The notes: generated from the sequence alone by a model not told the origin. DNA of 64,000 nt from Rickettsiales bacterium UBA4311 (GCA_002394665.1 DGUL01000011.1:30189-94188); one strand, 5' to 3'. Counted from the first letter of the stretch, positions 1 through 9,061 are shown. Made by a program: numbers and translations.

Positions 1-6
1 CAACCA

Positions 7-382
7 AATGACATCAAAAATGACATTAAATGACATGTCATATGACATCCAAATTTACAGAAAAAAAAGGAGGTTAATTATGCAAAATATTTCAAATTAC
101 AAAAAAAAATATGGCGAACAAGACCCCAGAACTACGGCACAAGTCAAAAGATTGCAAGATTTAGAAACACAAATGACATCACAAAAAATAAATGACATGT
201 CATATGACAAAATGACATCAAATGACATTCAAATGACATCAAATGACACAAAAATGACATCCTCACATAATATATATAGAGAAAAAGAGATAGAGAAAGA
301 GAAGTGTGTGTTACCGCGCGCGAAGGAAAATGACAAAAATGACACACACACCCAAAATGACATAAAATTTCAAAAAATGACA
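7..382. repeat. Iteron-like array of AAATGACAT repeats
   Basis: Sixteen copies of the hexamer ATGACA, mostly as AAATGACAT, lie between 8 and 382. The palindrome ATGACATGTCAT occurs twice, at 30-41 and 192-203. Many units are 9-12 bases apart, so the repeats stay in one reading frame and encode short MTSND-like peptides within the overlapping gene. Short direct repeats inside an early phage gene resemble initiator-binding iterons at a replication origin (the lambda O gene is the classical case). That role is inferred. The array may continue beyond the left edge. Confidence 0.6.
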
Positions 383-973
383 ATCGAAAAATTGATTGAA
401 GTTGATGAATTCAAAAAAAAATTGCTTAGCGAAGGTGCAAACAACACAATTCCACGATGTTTTGACAACAACAATTTTGAGGAAACCATCAAAACGGTTG
501 AAACATTCTTGCTTTATACCTCGCCGATAAAAACTTGTTTTGAAAAGGTGAAGAACAAAGTTGAGGTTTTGTTTAACGTTTTGGATAAAAACACAAATAC
601 TCCATTTGGTTGGACAAGTAGTGAAAAAACACAAAATTTGGAAGTAATCAAAAACATTGCTCGTGAAAACCAATATTGCTCTGTTGAGATTTTGTTGAAA
701 TTTGTGTTAAAATTTCGTGGTAAAAGAAAACAAAACGGGTTTTTAAATGATGCTCCAATGTATAGCGAATTTGAAAAGTTTATTGAAGACAACAAAGACA
801 TAGCAACAAACAACAATAGGATTTTTAGAAAAATTAAAGATCTGTTGGAAGACAAAAAAAACAATTTTAGTAAGCAAGACACAAAACCGAAGGTAGGTAT
901 AGAGTGTTATAAAGTTGTTAAAAGTGATATAGAATGCAGTGGTGAAAGTGTTGTTTGTAAGTGTGGTGTATGA
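80..973 (+). CDS. Possible phage replication protein carrying the iteron array
   Basis: I do not recognise the family. The start at 80 is chosen because a perfect Shine-Dalgarno sequence, AAGGAGG at 68-74, precedes the ATG. The frame is nevertheless open to the left edge and includes a further ATG at 8, so the protein could begin outside the window. Residues after about 30 include MTSND-type low-complexity repeats encoded by the iteron-like array. The rest is a basic, mostly helical domain without a clear motif. Its end overlaps the next gene in an ATGA junction at 970-973. An origin-bearing initiator or helicase-loader role is inferred from the repeats only. Confidence 0.55.
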   Translation: MQNISNYKKKYGEQDPRTTAQVKRLQDLETQMTSQKINDMSYDKMTSNDIQMTSNDTKMTSSHNIYREKEIEKEKCVLPRAKENDKNDTHTQNDIKFQKMTIEKLIEVDEFKKKLLSEGANNTIPRCFDNNNFEETIKTVETFLLYTSPIKTCFEKVKNKVEVLFNVLDKNTNTPFGWTSSEKTQNLEVIKNIARENQYCSVEILLKFVLKFRGKRKQNGFLNDAPMYSEFEKFIEDNKDIATNNNRIFRKIKDLLEDKKNNFSKQDTKPKVGIECYKVVKSDIECSGESVVCKCGV

Positions 974-1602
974 GCTTGAAATTGAATACAGCATCAAGTT
1001 TTTTAAATGAATGGGGAAAATATATGCCCGAAGGAACTTTGGCAAGAGAAACTTTTGAAATTGTAAGTGAGAACAAAGACATTGATTATGGCTTAATTGA
1101 CGCAATACTTGAAAATGTTTCTCAAAAAGATGCGACAGATTGTTTGAGTTTATTACTTTTTCAAAATGTGGATGTTTTTGACAAAATTTATGAAAGAATG
1201 TTTGATGTGGTGAATGGTAATTATCAAGAAAATAACTATATTCCAATAAACTTTTCATATGATCAGTTAGAAAAAATTATACTTGAAAATGGTGGTAAAA
1301 AGGAAACATTTGGATGCAAAAGACAAAATAAATTAAAACAACAAATAAAAAACATTGAGGCACAAATTGCAGAAGCAAAGAGGAAGAGAGACATAATCAT
1401 AAAAGAGTGTAAAAAAATAGGTTGTTTGTGTGAAATAGCAGAAATGGAAGCGTTAAAACAAACAATGAAAAATCTTAATAGTTTTACAAGCAATGTTTGT
1501 AAAATCAAAAAAGAAATGCAACAACAACTCTTCAAGGAATTATTGCGGTTTGATGATGAATACTTAGAAAAAAATGGTTTGTTTGGCAAGAATAGGAAGT
1601 AA
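970..1602 (+). CDS. Hypothetical phage protein with coiled-coil
   Basis: A 210-residue protein of unknown family. The start is the ATG overlapping the upstream stop codon (ATGA), which indicates translational coupling; a TTG further upstream is less likely. The N-terminal half is mixed alpha/beta. From about residue 115 the sequence becomes lysine- and glutamate-rich with heptad-like spacing, consistent with a coiled-coil. Several cysteines lie near residues 150-160. It sits between the iteron gene and another unknown gene, upstream of the tail block, and is probably transcribed with its left neighbours. No function can be assigned from sequence alone. Confidence 0.6.
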   Translation: MSLKLNTASSFLNEWGKYMPEGTLARETFEIVSENKDIDYGLIDAILENVSQKDATDCLSLLLFQNVDVFDKIYERMFDVVNGNYQENNYIPINFSYDQLEKIILENGGKKETFGCKRQNKLKQQIKNIEAQIAEAKRKRDIIIKECKKIGCLCEIAEMEALKQTMKNLNSFTSNVCKIKKEMQQQLFKELLRFDDEYLEKNGLFGKNRK

Positions 1603-1610
1603 TTATATGT

Positions 1611-2360
1611 ATGGTGGAGGAAATGCAGGTATATTTTTGCAAGCGGACAGAGGAAGAACAACAAAAGATAAAGAATTTTGTAATGTATATTTTTATACAT
1701 CACGATGAAAAAACTTATGGCAAGCAAACAAAATATAGTATACAAAAAGCAATAAAAACAAAATTTAATTTTCTTATTCGCTTGGAGGATTGCGAGCAGT
1801 TGTTGAAACAAGCAAGACAAAAAAAGAAATTGAAAAATGAAAAAGCAACAATTAAAACAATGCCTATTGATAAGGCAACAAAGACAACAATACTGAATTT
1901 ATGGGATGACAAAATAGAAATGGTTAAAGGACATATTTATTATTCCAAAATTATTCAAAACTCAATGTCTATTCGTGAAATTGCGGAGCATATACAACGA
2001 CAGCAAGAAATAAATGAATACAATAAATCATTAAACAACATTATAAAGAGGTTAGAGAAAATGTTGCAGAATAAAACTTATTTGTCATCAGGCGAAGAAA
2101 AAACACTTCTTGCTTACAGCAATATGATAAAAACAAGAATTGAAACAGGCAAGTTTGAATTACAAAATAATGCTTCAACTTTTCAAACTTTGTGTTTCTT
2201 GAAGCAAGCAAATATAATTGACAACGAAGGAAGAGTTATGGATGCTGAAAAGAAAAAAGAAATAGACCTTGATGAATTGGACATATTAAATGTTTTTTCA
2301 ACAGACGACGAGGTAGACGACAAAGAAGACAACATAATGTTGGCAGATAAAGTGGAATAA
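1611..2360 (+). CDS. Hypothetical acidic-tailed phage protein
   Basis: A 249-residue hypothetical protein, highly charged and predicted helical, ending in an acidic stretch. ATG 1611 is taken as start; an in-frame ATG at 1623 is an alternative, but the GGAGG between them lies too close to 1623 to decide. The lysine-rich N-terminal half could bind nucleic acid. This is the last gene of the first rightward group. It ends right at a promoter-like box (2361-2372) that begins the tail block. A small-terminase role cannot be excluded, since no small terminase is otherwise recognised, but there is no motif to support it. Confidence 0.5.
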   Translation: MVEEMQVYFCKRTEEEQQKIKNFVMYIFIHHDEKTYGKQTKYSIQKAIKTKFNFLIRLEDCEQLLKQARQKKKLKNEKATIKTMPIDKATKTTILNLWDDKIEMVKGHIYYSKIIQNSMSIREIAEHIQRQQEINEYNKSLNNIIKRLEKMLQNKTYLSSGEEKTLLAYSNMIKTRIETGKFELQNNASTFQTLCFLKQANIIDNEGRVMDAEKKKEIDLDELDILNVFSTDDEVDDKEDNIMLADKVE

Positions 2361-2372
2361 CCCTCTTATTTG
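2361..2372 (+). promoter_or_regulatory. Phage promoter-like box A
   Basis: CCCTCTTATTTG followed directly by TAAATAAT. It lies just after the stop of the upstream gene and 49 bases before the sheath start codon. It is one of eight related intergenic boxes in the prophage, oriented toward the tail operon. Confidence 0.6.
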
Positions 2373-2421
2373 TAAATAATTTTTTTATTCTGTTTTTTAA
2401 TTTAGATTTGGTGTTTTGTTT

Positions 2422-3591
2422 ATGAATGATATAGAATTTACTTTTGCTGAATCCTCACGAGTTAGTGTTAAACCAAAATGTTTTGTAGCGATATTGGTTA
2501 GTTCAGAGTGTCCGGAGAGCTGGGGTGATGCATTGAAAAAAGAATTTACATCAATAGATGAAGTAAAAACTGCTGGGTTTAGTGAAGATTCAAACACGTA
2601 TAAAATGTTGAATATATGGTTTAGTAATAAAAAAACTCCAATTTATGTTGTAAAAAAAGCAAATACAGCAGGCGTGACATATGTCTCAACACTTGATAAT
2701 CTTGTATTAAATTGGGAGTGGTTTGGTTTTATCTTAATTGATAGTTTTGCAAAAGAAGACATTTTGGCAGTCGCCGCGTGGGCTGAAAGCCATTCAAAAA
2801 TATTTTCAGCATTAGTAACAGACACGACAGCTTCTTATAATGGAGCAACATCTACAGACATAACATCAACATTAAAATCTTTGAAGTATGCTTACACAAT
2901 GACGACTATAACAACTCCAACAATAGAAGAAGGAGAAGAAGAGGAGACAATAGAGACGACAGACAATTTCTTAAATGTTGCGGCGGTGAATGATATTATT
3001 ACAACTCAACCAGGTGCAAGAAGTGTTTGCGATAAGGGCAACGATTGGAAAGCAGTGCAACCGGAAGATTACAGAGGCGATATTAAAAAAGTTCTTGAAG
3101 ACAAGTGCATAAATCACTATTACATTGAAAGAAATAGAGGTGTTGAAGAAAACAATTATCAATATGGAACAATGGTAAATGGTGACTCTCTTTTTCAAAG
3201 AAGGAATATAATGTGGCTAAAAGACGAAGTAAATACTCGTTTATGGAATTACAAAATGACAAAAAATGTCATTGTTCGCTCCAAGCAAATGGTGGCTGAA
3301 ATTCAAAATGTATTAGTAAATTTATTTCTTGAAGCAGTAAATAACAATGTTTGTTTGTCTGGGAATGAAGCAACGAAAGCATTATTTGCTTCAAAAATGG
3401 GCGTACTTGAAGACAACGTTCAAGGTTATGACCCTAATGGTTATATTTTAATAATGCCAGATCCAATGGATAATAGCAACTGGGAAAGTTTAGGAGGAGG
3501 TAGATTTAAGTATAAAAATATTGTGTTTGATGTAATAATAAATGGTGTAATAACACACTTGGGAGGTGAAATAAGTTTGAGAAAAAATTAG
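2422..3591 (+). CDS. Contractile tail sheath protein (DUF3383-type)
   Basis: A 389-residue protein resembling the DUF3383 family of contractile tail sheath subunits, which polymerise around the tail tube and contract on infection. Visible features are the N-terminal beta-rich segment, the central alpha/beta region with LNWEWFGFILIDSFAKED, and a C-terminal part ending in VITHLGGEISLRKN. An acidic insert near residues 165-180 (EEGEEEETIETTD) is unusual. The ATG at 2422 follows a T-rich leader with no Shine-Dalgarno sequence. It is the first gene after box A and is followed by the tube gene, the usual sheath-tube order in myoviruses. Confidence 0.85.
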   Translation: MNDIEFTFAESSRVSVKPKCFVAILVSSECPESWGDALKKEFTSIDEVKTAGFSEDSNTYKMLNIWFSNKKTPIYVVKKANTAGVTYVSTLDNLVLNWEWFGFILIDSFAKEDILAVAAWAESHSKIFSALVTDTTASYNGATSTDITSTLKSLKYAYTMTTITTPTIEEGEEEETIETTDNFLNVAAVNDIITTQPGARSVCDKGNDWKAVQPEDYRGDIKKVLEDKCINHYYIERNRGVEENNYQYGTMVNGDSLFQRRNIMWLKDEVNTRLWNYKMTKNVIVRSKQMVAEIQNVLVNLFLEAVNNNVCLSGNEATKALFASKMGVLEDNVQGYDPNGYILIMPDPMDNSNWESLGGGRFKYKNIVFDVIINGVITHLGGEISLRKN

Positions 3592-3615
3592 TTTAATGTT
3601 TTTTTGGTTTTGTTT

Positions 3616-4020
3616 ATGGGGAATGTTGTAAATAGTAATGATTATAGTGATGTAGTTGTAAATTTTTGTGGCTTGGACATTACAGATATGATGCCGGCAG
3701 ACACAGGAGCAAAAATTGAATATTCAAACTCACATTCAACAGCAATAACTACACACGCCGGGAATGTGCAATTACAAATACACAAAGACCATCTTGGAAC
3801 TGGTACTTTTTCAATAGTTGATAAAGAAGGAGCAATGTTAAAAATTCGTTCGTTGATAGCGACATTAAATGGTTCTCTTGTTTTAATAATTAAATCACCT
3901 TCCGGTGGCGTCGGAAGAATGATTACAGGTGCTATTGATAAACTATATCCAGTTGAACAAAAACCGGATCAAGTTCCTGTTTATGAAATTTCAATAAATG
4001 GTGGTGTTGTTGATTTCTAA
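3616..4020 (+). CDS. Tail tube protein (KPP10-ORF10/DUF3277-like)
   Basis: A 134-residue protein matching the small structural proteins that follow DUF3383 sheaths and form the inner tail tube. The segment GTGTFSIVDKEGAMLKIR and the C-terminal beta-rich region ending in SINGGVVDF fit this family. The ATG at 3616 comes after a T-rich leader (TTGGTTTTGTTTATG) without a ribosome binding site. The stop TAA overlaps the next start (TAATG at 4018-4022), indicating coupling with the assembly chaperone. The role rests on family resemblance and on its position directly after the sheath. Confidence 0.8.
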   Translation: MGNVVNSNDYSDVVVNFCGLDITDMMPADTGAKIEYSNSHSTAITTHAGNVQLQIHKDHLGTGTFSIVDKEGAMLKIRSLIATLNGSLVLIIKSPSGGVGRMITGAIDKLYPVEQKPDQVPVYEISINGGVVDF

Positions 4021-4913
4021 TGAGTGTAAAGTTTAATTACATATATCCAATAACTCTTGAAAGTTATTTGACCGAAGCAAAAGGTGGCTATAATAACCTC
4101 TCTAACTTGTGTTATGAGAGGTTTGAATTCAAAAACATTCGAAAGTTGTTTTGTGAAAAATTATTGTCTTTCAAGGACGACAAAAAAAACAAATCAAAAA
4201 TACTTAGAGCAGGAAATGTTTATTTTGATAAAAACAACAATGATTTTGACAATTTTGAAACAGAGGTTTTTGATATTGAAAAAGCAAAAGATGTTGAAGT
4301 TGAAAAGAATAAAATTGAAGTAAGATATGAAAATATTGACTTGTTGCGAGATGTTGGTTTGTCGCTTTATGATTTTGACAATATAGTTGAAAACACTTTA
4401 TTGCTTTCTTTTTATGGTAGAAAATATGAACTGACAAAAAATGTTTCACAAGACGATTATTCACTAACTTTAACAATAAAGAGTGGCAAGGTTTGTAATA
4501 ATGTAAATGATGCCGACCAAATAACTGATTATTTACAGAATAAAGATTTGGAAGAATATAACAAAATAAAAGCACAAATTCAAGGTGAAAAACCACAACA
4601 ATGTAATGAAAAAATAGAAAATGAAGAAATAACACTGATTGTAAAAGAACCAAGCGTTGAAGATGCTTTTAAGATTAAAAATATGTTTGGCAGTATTATA
4701 ACATCAAACAATCTTTTTGAAAATAAAACCTTGAAGGATTTTTGTAATAATAACATAACTTTTAACGGCAATCCATTAAAACTTGATGATGCGATATTTT
4801 TGAAGTTTCTTGAAGGGCGACTGGTTTTGATATATGATATTTTATGGAACATTTTGAGATTTGCCTATTGTTATAATAAAAAAAAAAATCAATTTTTGAC
4901 TACGATAATGTAA
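4020..4913 (+). CDS. Tail assembly chaperone, short form
   Basis: A 297-residue hydrophilic protein between the tail tube and tape measure genes, the position of tail assembly chaperones (the lambda gpG/gpGT slot). Similarity is too weak to name a family. The zero-frame product ends at 4913, soon after a run of eleven A residues (4878-4888). From that run the -1 frame is open to 5188 and has no start codon until a TTG at 4979, so a -1 slip would give a longer G-T-type product of about 390 residues. The C-terminal segment FLKFLEGRLVLIYDILWN comes just before the slippery run. The chaperone role is inferred from position and from the frameshift architecture. Confidence 0.65.
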   Translation: MSVKFNYIYPITLESYLTEAKGGYNNLSNLCYERFEFKNIRKLFCEKLLSFKDDKKNKSKILRAGNVYFDKNNNDFDNFETEVFDIEKAKDVEVEKNKIEVRYENIDLLRDVGLSLYDFDNIVENTLLLSFYGRKYELTKNVSQDDYSLTLTIKSGKVCNNVNDADQITDYLQNKDLEEYNKIKAQIQGEKPQQCNEKIENEEITLIVKEPSVEDAFKIKNMFGSIITSNNLFENKTLKDFCNNNITFNGNPLKLDDAIFLKFLEGRLVLIYDILWNILRFAYCYNKKKNQFLTTIM

Positions 4914-5188
4914 AAAAAAGCAATAAACACTATGAATGGGAGAAGTGCATAAATGATTTTATAAGCGATCATCCAGAATTGACAATGTATGAAGAGTTTT
5001 TGCCTCTCATAATGAAAAAGCAAATCACATTCAAAGATTTCAAAACATATTCTTACAGGGAGCTGTCTTCTTGGCAAGCAATAAATGATGTTATTACTTT
5101 TATAGAGCAAAAGCAAGTTGAAGAAGAGTGCAAAAGACAAGAAAAGCAAAGTGCAAAAAATGCACATTCCCACTCGTTTGATAAATAA
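4886..5188 (+). CDS. Frameshift extension of the tail assembly chaperone
   Basis: This open -1 frame encodes about 100 residues, starting SIFDYDN after the poly-A run and ending HSHSFDK. It has no plausible independent start: the first usable codon is a TTG at 4979 with no ribosome binding site, although upstream codons read as ordinary protein. The segment is charged and helical and ends in a glutamine/lysine-rich tail, as in T extensions that contact the tape measure. It is expected to be made as a C-terminal extension of the upstream protein by -1 ribosomal or transcriptional slippage on A11. A homopolymer sequencing error joining one long gene is the alternative. Confidence 0.6.
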   Translation, partial: KSIFDYDNVKKSNKHYEWEKCINDFISDHPELTMYEEFLPLIMKKQITFKDFKTYSYRELSSWQAINDVITFIEQKQVEEECKRQEKQSAKNAHSHSFDK

Positions 5189-5211
5189 ATATATTAGTTA
5201 ATAAGAAGATT

Positions 5212-7188
5212 GTGGGGTATACTCGTGAACTGATTACATATTTAACATTTAAATCGGATAATACCGGGTTAGACAAAGCGGATAAAAGGATAGAAGACAC
5301 AAAAAACAAGACAAAACAAGCAAATAATGACATAGAGCAAGATCATAGAAAATCATTAGAAAGGAGAGAAAGAGCGGAAGAGGCGGCAAAAAGGAGAGCA
5401 GATGAAAGGTATAAATCAATGAGGAATAGTGTTCTGGCGTTGACTGCTTCAATGACACTGATGACAAGAGAGGCAATTAAATTTGAATATGCTTTGAAAG
5501 ATATTGAAAAAGTTAATCCGCATCTCAATATGGGGCAAACAAAAGAAGAAATACTTGCAATGTCAAGATTTGCACCAGGTAAGAGTTTAACGGACTTGGC
5601 AAGGGCTTACAAAACATATGCACAAACTTTGAAATCACAAGATGAAATACAAGAAATGATGAAATTGACAGAGCAAGGTTCTATTGCTTATGATATGTCG
5701 GCAGAGCAAACAGCGAGGAACTTGTCAATTATTAAAGGAAATTTGGATTTAACACCGGAGCAAATAAGAGTTTTAGGTGATAAAATATCATATGCACATC
5801 ATAATTATGGTAATGCACAAGTTCCTGATATTTTTTCAGCGCTGCAAGATATGTCTGGCGTGATGCGGACAGCTGGTATAAATGAAACATTTGCTACTGC
5901 ATATGCAACTCTTGGCATAAATGCAGGTTTTGAAGCAAGCGAAGTGGCGAGGTCAATGCAAAGATTAAATCAAAGAACAATGATGGGTGAAATGTGGCAA
6001 AATAGAGGTATGTTCCAAACTGCTGGCAAAGAGGCGGGCATTGATATGGTAAAATTTACACACGAGTTAATGGAAGCAAGTAAAACAGGACGAACCGGAG
6101 AAAAATGGATAGAATTGTTTAAGAAAATAGACGATGCACAGAAGAAAGGCAAGAACGTCTCGGCTATATGGAGTATTATTGGTGGTTTGAATTATGAAAG
6201 AATTTTTAAATCATTAGGTTCTAATCTTGGAAATTTAATTGATTTAAATGAAAAACTCTCTGGCAAACAATTAAGACCCGATGGACAACCAGTATATGAA
6301 GGAGAGCAAAAGAGAGCTTACGATATAATAATGTCAACAACTGAAAAACAAATTCAAGCACTTGGTAATTCAATGCAGAGATTATCTAATGCACTTATGG
6401 AGCAAAACCTTCCAGCAATTAGAGAATTGACAAAAATAGCGACTAAGTATGTAAATGCTATCGCGGACAACAAAACAATGTCAAAGGCATACGGTGTTGC
6501 TTTGGAGGCGGTATTTGGTATTTTGATGTTAAAGTTTATTCCGGCGTTTATAAGAAAACATAAATTATTGTCGTCAACAATGAACCCATTGAATTATTTT
6601 GCCGTTGATAAATACTCTTTGATGAGGTTGATGCATAAAGTTGGTTTGGTAGATGTAGGTTTAGCAAGATTTATTTTAGTTGGTTCAAGAATGTTGGGGC
6701 CAATGATGTTGATTGCTCCTTTGTTAAAAGTAATTGCCGATGAACTTGGAGTAACTGATAAAATAATGAATTTGTTAAATAAGGTTTTTCATTTTCAAGA
6801 AACACCAGAAGAAAAAATAGCTAAAATAGAAAATGAAATGAAATACAATAAACAAATAAATGAAGATATGGCAAAAATGACACCAGTAAATCTAAATGGA
6901 ATTACATTAGAAGGTGTTGCCTCTGGAAGAGAAAACTGGGCTAAATCATTTGCTGGTGGTTTAATGGAAAGAAGATATCTTGACGCACAACGTATGACTT
7001 TAATACAAAATGTTGAAGTAAATGCACAATACCACGAGTTATCACAACAAACAGATGCCTATAAAGCAAATCAAGATTTGATAAGACAACTTGAAGAAAA
7101 AATGAAACAAAATGCACAAAAATATTCAACACAAATAACAAACGATCAATTTGATAGATTGCAAACAAGTTTAGGTTTAAGTAATTAG
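5212..7188 (+). CDS. Tape measure protein (TP901-like)
   Basis: A 658-residue tape measure protein that would set tail length and travel through the tube. It starts at GTG 5212 with AAGAAG upstream. The N-terminal 80 residues are a highly charged coiled-coil. Residues about 85-330 resemble the TP901 core, with MTREAIKFEYALKDIEKVNP and SMQRLNQRTMMGE. A hydrophobic part around residues 430-520 is typical of membrane-inserting tape measures. The C-terminal 130 residues are again helical and Q/K-rich. It follows the chaperone pair and precedes a Dit-like protein, the standard tail order. At 658 residues it implies a short to medium tail. Confidence 0.8.
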   Translation: MGYTRELITYLTFKSDNTGLDKADKRIEDTKNKTKQANNDIEQDHRKSLERRERAEEAAKRRADERYKSMRNSVLALTASMTLMTREAIKFEYALKDIEKVNPHLNMGQTKEEILAMSRFAPGKSLTDLARAYKTYAQTLKSQDEIQEMMKLTEQGSIAYDMSAEQTARNLSIIKGNLDLTPEQIRVLGDKISYAHHNYGNAQVPDIFSALQDMSGVMRTAGINETFATAYATLGINAGFEASEVARSMQRLNQRTMMGEMWQNRGMFQTAGKEAGIDMVKFTHELMEASKTGRTGEKWIELFKKIDDAQKKGKNVSAIWSIIGGLNYERIFKSLGSNLGNLIDLNEKLSGKQLRPDGQPVYEGEQKRAYDIIMSTTEKQIQALGNSMQRLSNALMEQNLPAIRELTKIATKYVNAIADNKTMSKAYGVALEAVFGILMLKFIPAFIRKHKLLSSTMNPLNYFAVDKYSLMRLMHKVGLVDVGLARFILVGSRMLGPMMLIAPLLKVIADELGVTDKIMNLLNKVFHFQETPEEKIAKIENEMKYNKQINEDMAKMTPVNLNGITLEGVASGRENWAKSFAGGLMERRYLDAQRMTLIQNVEVNAQYHELSQQTDAYKANQDLIRQLEEKMKQNAQKYSTQITNDQFDRLQTSLGLSN

Positions 7189-7190
7189 TT

Positions 7191-7769
7191 ATGTTGATAG
7201 GTTTGGCGCAAAGTAAAATAAATGAGTTGATAACTGGAAGAAAAATAGGAATTACTTATGATGTAAATCCGGATTTAGATGGTTTGGCGAGAGGTGGCAC
7301 ATTTGCTGATACCTTAGAAATTGTTGAAATCACTTCAAATAGACAAGGGCAGTTATCACAAATAGCAATAGAAAAAGGATCAAAATTTACAGACAACTGG
7401 CGTCCAGCGCCAAGAACTTTGAATATACAAATATCAATTTCAAATCTTGATAATATTACAAACAATGCTTTAATAGCAACGGCCGCAAATTTAATAACTG
7501 GTAGTAATAATTGCATTGAAGCAGTTGAATTATTGAATAGATTATATGATGAAGCGATTATTTGTGATATAACAACGAGATTTAATGATTATAGAAATTT
7601 CAAATTAGTAAATGATCCTTCAAAAGAAGATTGGCAGACGCAAGAACATATTGTTTTTAATTCAGTTTGGCAAGAAGTTCCATTTTTTGAAGAAAGCGAA
7701 AGGATAACAAGACAAAGATTATATGGCTCTATTACTTCATTAGGGAGTAAAATAAAAAGTTTATTGTAA
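7191..7769 (+). CDS. Dit-like tail/baseplate protein
   Basis: A 192-residue protein directly after the tape measure gene; the ATG is two bases after its stop. The middle segment, KFTDNWRPAPRTLNIQISIS, and a beta-rich pattern with a later SVWQEVPFF resemble Dit-like proteins that join the tube to the baseplate. It is the last gene before a 86-base gap holding promoter-like box B. Assignment is by pattern and position; a more general tail protein is possible. Confidence 0.55.
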   Translation: MLIGLAQSKINELITGRKIGITYDVNPDLDGLARGGTFADTLEIVEITSNRQGQLSQIAIEKGSKFTDNWRPAPRTLNIQISISNLDNITNNALIATAANLITGSNNCIEAVELLNRLYDEAIICDITTRFNDYRNFKLVNDPSKEDWQTQEHIVFNSVWQEVPFFEESERITRQRLYGSITSLGSKIKSLL

Positions 7770-7805
7770 TAAACGCCGATAAAATATAATCAAAAAAGCA
7801 TATTA

Positions 7806-7817
7806 CCCTTTCATTTG
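7806..7817 (+). promoter_or_regulatory. Phage promoter-like box B
   Basis: CCCTTTCATTTG followed by ATAAATAAT, 38 bases upstream of the scaffold-like gene at 7856. It differs from box A at two positions and starts the capsid block. Confidence 0.5.
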
Positions 7818-7855
7818 ATAAATAATTTTATGTTATATTTTTTTAATCAAAAATT

Positions 7856-8542
7856 ATGTCTGATTTTTTAGTCAAAGAGAATATAGGAGTTCAAAATCAA
7901 GGCCAAAATGTTGATAATGATACGGCAAATACACAAACACAGTCACACAATAATCAACAAGCCTCTTCTGTTATAGACGAAGAAAAGATGACAAATGCTT
8001 TTACAAATGTTTTCCAAAAGTTTTTTGGTAAAAAGGAAGTGAAATCAAACGCTGAAAACAACGAAAATACACCACAGCAAGTTGTACCTCAAAATGTAGT
8101 AAATTATGAAGAACAATTTAAAAAACTTCAAGCCACTCTTGAAGAGGCAAACAGACGAAACACAATTTTACTTGATAAACAAAAACTACAAGATTATGCA
8201 AATGAATTAAAAGACAGCGGTTTTGATATTGATAATTCCGTTTTGAGAACTGTAAATAACATCAGTGAACTAAAAAGGAAGATATTACAAAAAGAAATGA
8301 ATGTTGATTATTCAGCACAAAACGACGATTATGTAAATGGTGTTTTTGATATGTTAGCCAAAAATAAAAGTATTGCTTTGGAGAATAATAAAAATGTAAA
8401 AACAATGATTAGTAGAATTGTCAGTGAAAATGCTGGGAGACAAGATAAAGACAATTTCCAAGCAGATTTTTTACAAACAGATATTAAAAACTTGTCCGTT
8501 GAAGACAAGAAAAAGTTGTTGAATAAGTATAGAAATTATTAG
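7856..8542 (+). CDS. Scaffold-like capsid assembly protein
   Basis: A 228-residue hydrophilic protein with a disordered N-terminal 75 residues rich in N, Q and T. A coiled-coil (about residues 83-110) and a helical lysine-rich C-terminus follow. This layout, together with its place immediately before the cement and major capsid genes, fits a scaffolding protein that guides procapsid assembly. No protease domain is visible in or near it. It is the first gene after box B and uses ATG 7856 without a clear Shine-Dalgarno sequence. The role is inferred. Confidence 0.55.
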   Translation: MSDFLVKENIGVQNQGQNVDNDTANTQTQSHNNQQASSVIDEEKMTNAFTNVFQKFFGKKEVKSNAENNENTPQQVVPQNVVNYEEQFKKLQATLEEANRRNTILLDKQKLQDYANELKDSGFDIDNSVLRTVNNISELKRKILQKEMNVDYSAQNDDYVNGVFDMLAKNKSIALENNKNVKTMISRIVSENAGRQDKDNFQADFLQTDIKNLSVEDKKKLLNKYRNY

Positions 8543-8563
8543 TTTGTTTTTTTTGTTTTGTTT

Positions 8564-9061
8564 ATGATGGTGATGTTAGGTTCAAGTAAGGTTGGAAATG
8601 ATAAAGAGGTTTTCAGCGATGTTGCTTCCGTTAATTTGGCAGGAGGTGTTTTTGTTGCTATTGACAGCGATGGCAAATATAAAAAAGTCAATGCGTCAAC
8701 AGATAAAGTTGTTGGTTTTGTAATTGCTCCTGGTGTTGGTATTGGTGGCAACGAAGCAGAGGTTGTTGATGCTAAAACTTCAACAGATAAACCTTATTTG
8801 CAATATGTAAAGAAAGCTGGTTCTATGTTTTCTTATGTAAAAAGAGGCAATGAAAAATATGTTGAATTAGGTGCCGATGTTGATAAAGATGATCCAATTT
8901 ATTTAAACCCAAGTAATGGTTTAGTTTGTGGTGATGCTTCACACACAGAAGGTGAAGGAGGAGATGCGACAACAGTAAATCATATTAGAATTGGAAATAG
9001 TGTATTTAATGCTGCTGGGGTGGCAGGGGATATTATAACAATATCTTTTGATTTGTTATAG
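8564..9061 (+). CDS. Capsid cement/decoration protein (DUF2190-like)
   Basis: A 165-residue glycine- and valine-rich beta protein resembling DUF2190-type capsid cement proteins, which bind and stabilise the capsid lattice. Typical features are the early ASVNLAGGVFVAIDSDG segment, VVGFVIAPGVGIGG, and the long beta C-terminus. The start is ATG 8564 (or the next codon, also ATG), after a T-rich leader and without a Shine-Dalgarno sequence. It lies between the scaffold-like and major capsid genes, the usual cement position. Confidence 0.7.
   Translation: MMVMLGSSKVGNDKEVFSDVASVNLAGGVFVAIDSDGKYKKVNASTDKVVGFVIAPGVGIGGNEAEVVDAKTSTDKPYLQYVKKAGSMFSYVKRGNEKYVELGADVDKDDPIYLNPSNGLVCGDASHTEGEGGDATTVNHIRIGNSVFNAAGVAGDIITISFDLL

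Noticed and set aside
7..382. CRISPR-like array
   Set aside because: Repeat units are only 6-10 bases with no spacers of constant length and no cas genes; they fit iterons better.
1263..1820. Long antisense frame rich in Phe, Leu and Cys
   Set aside because: It mirrors the sense coding of two rightward genes in AT-rich DNA, with no start signal or family pattern; similar shadows occur throughout.
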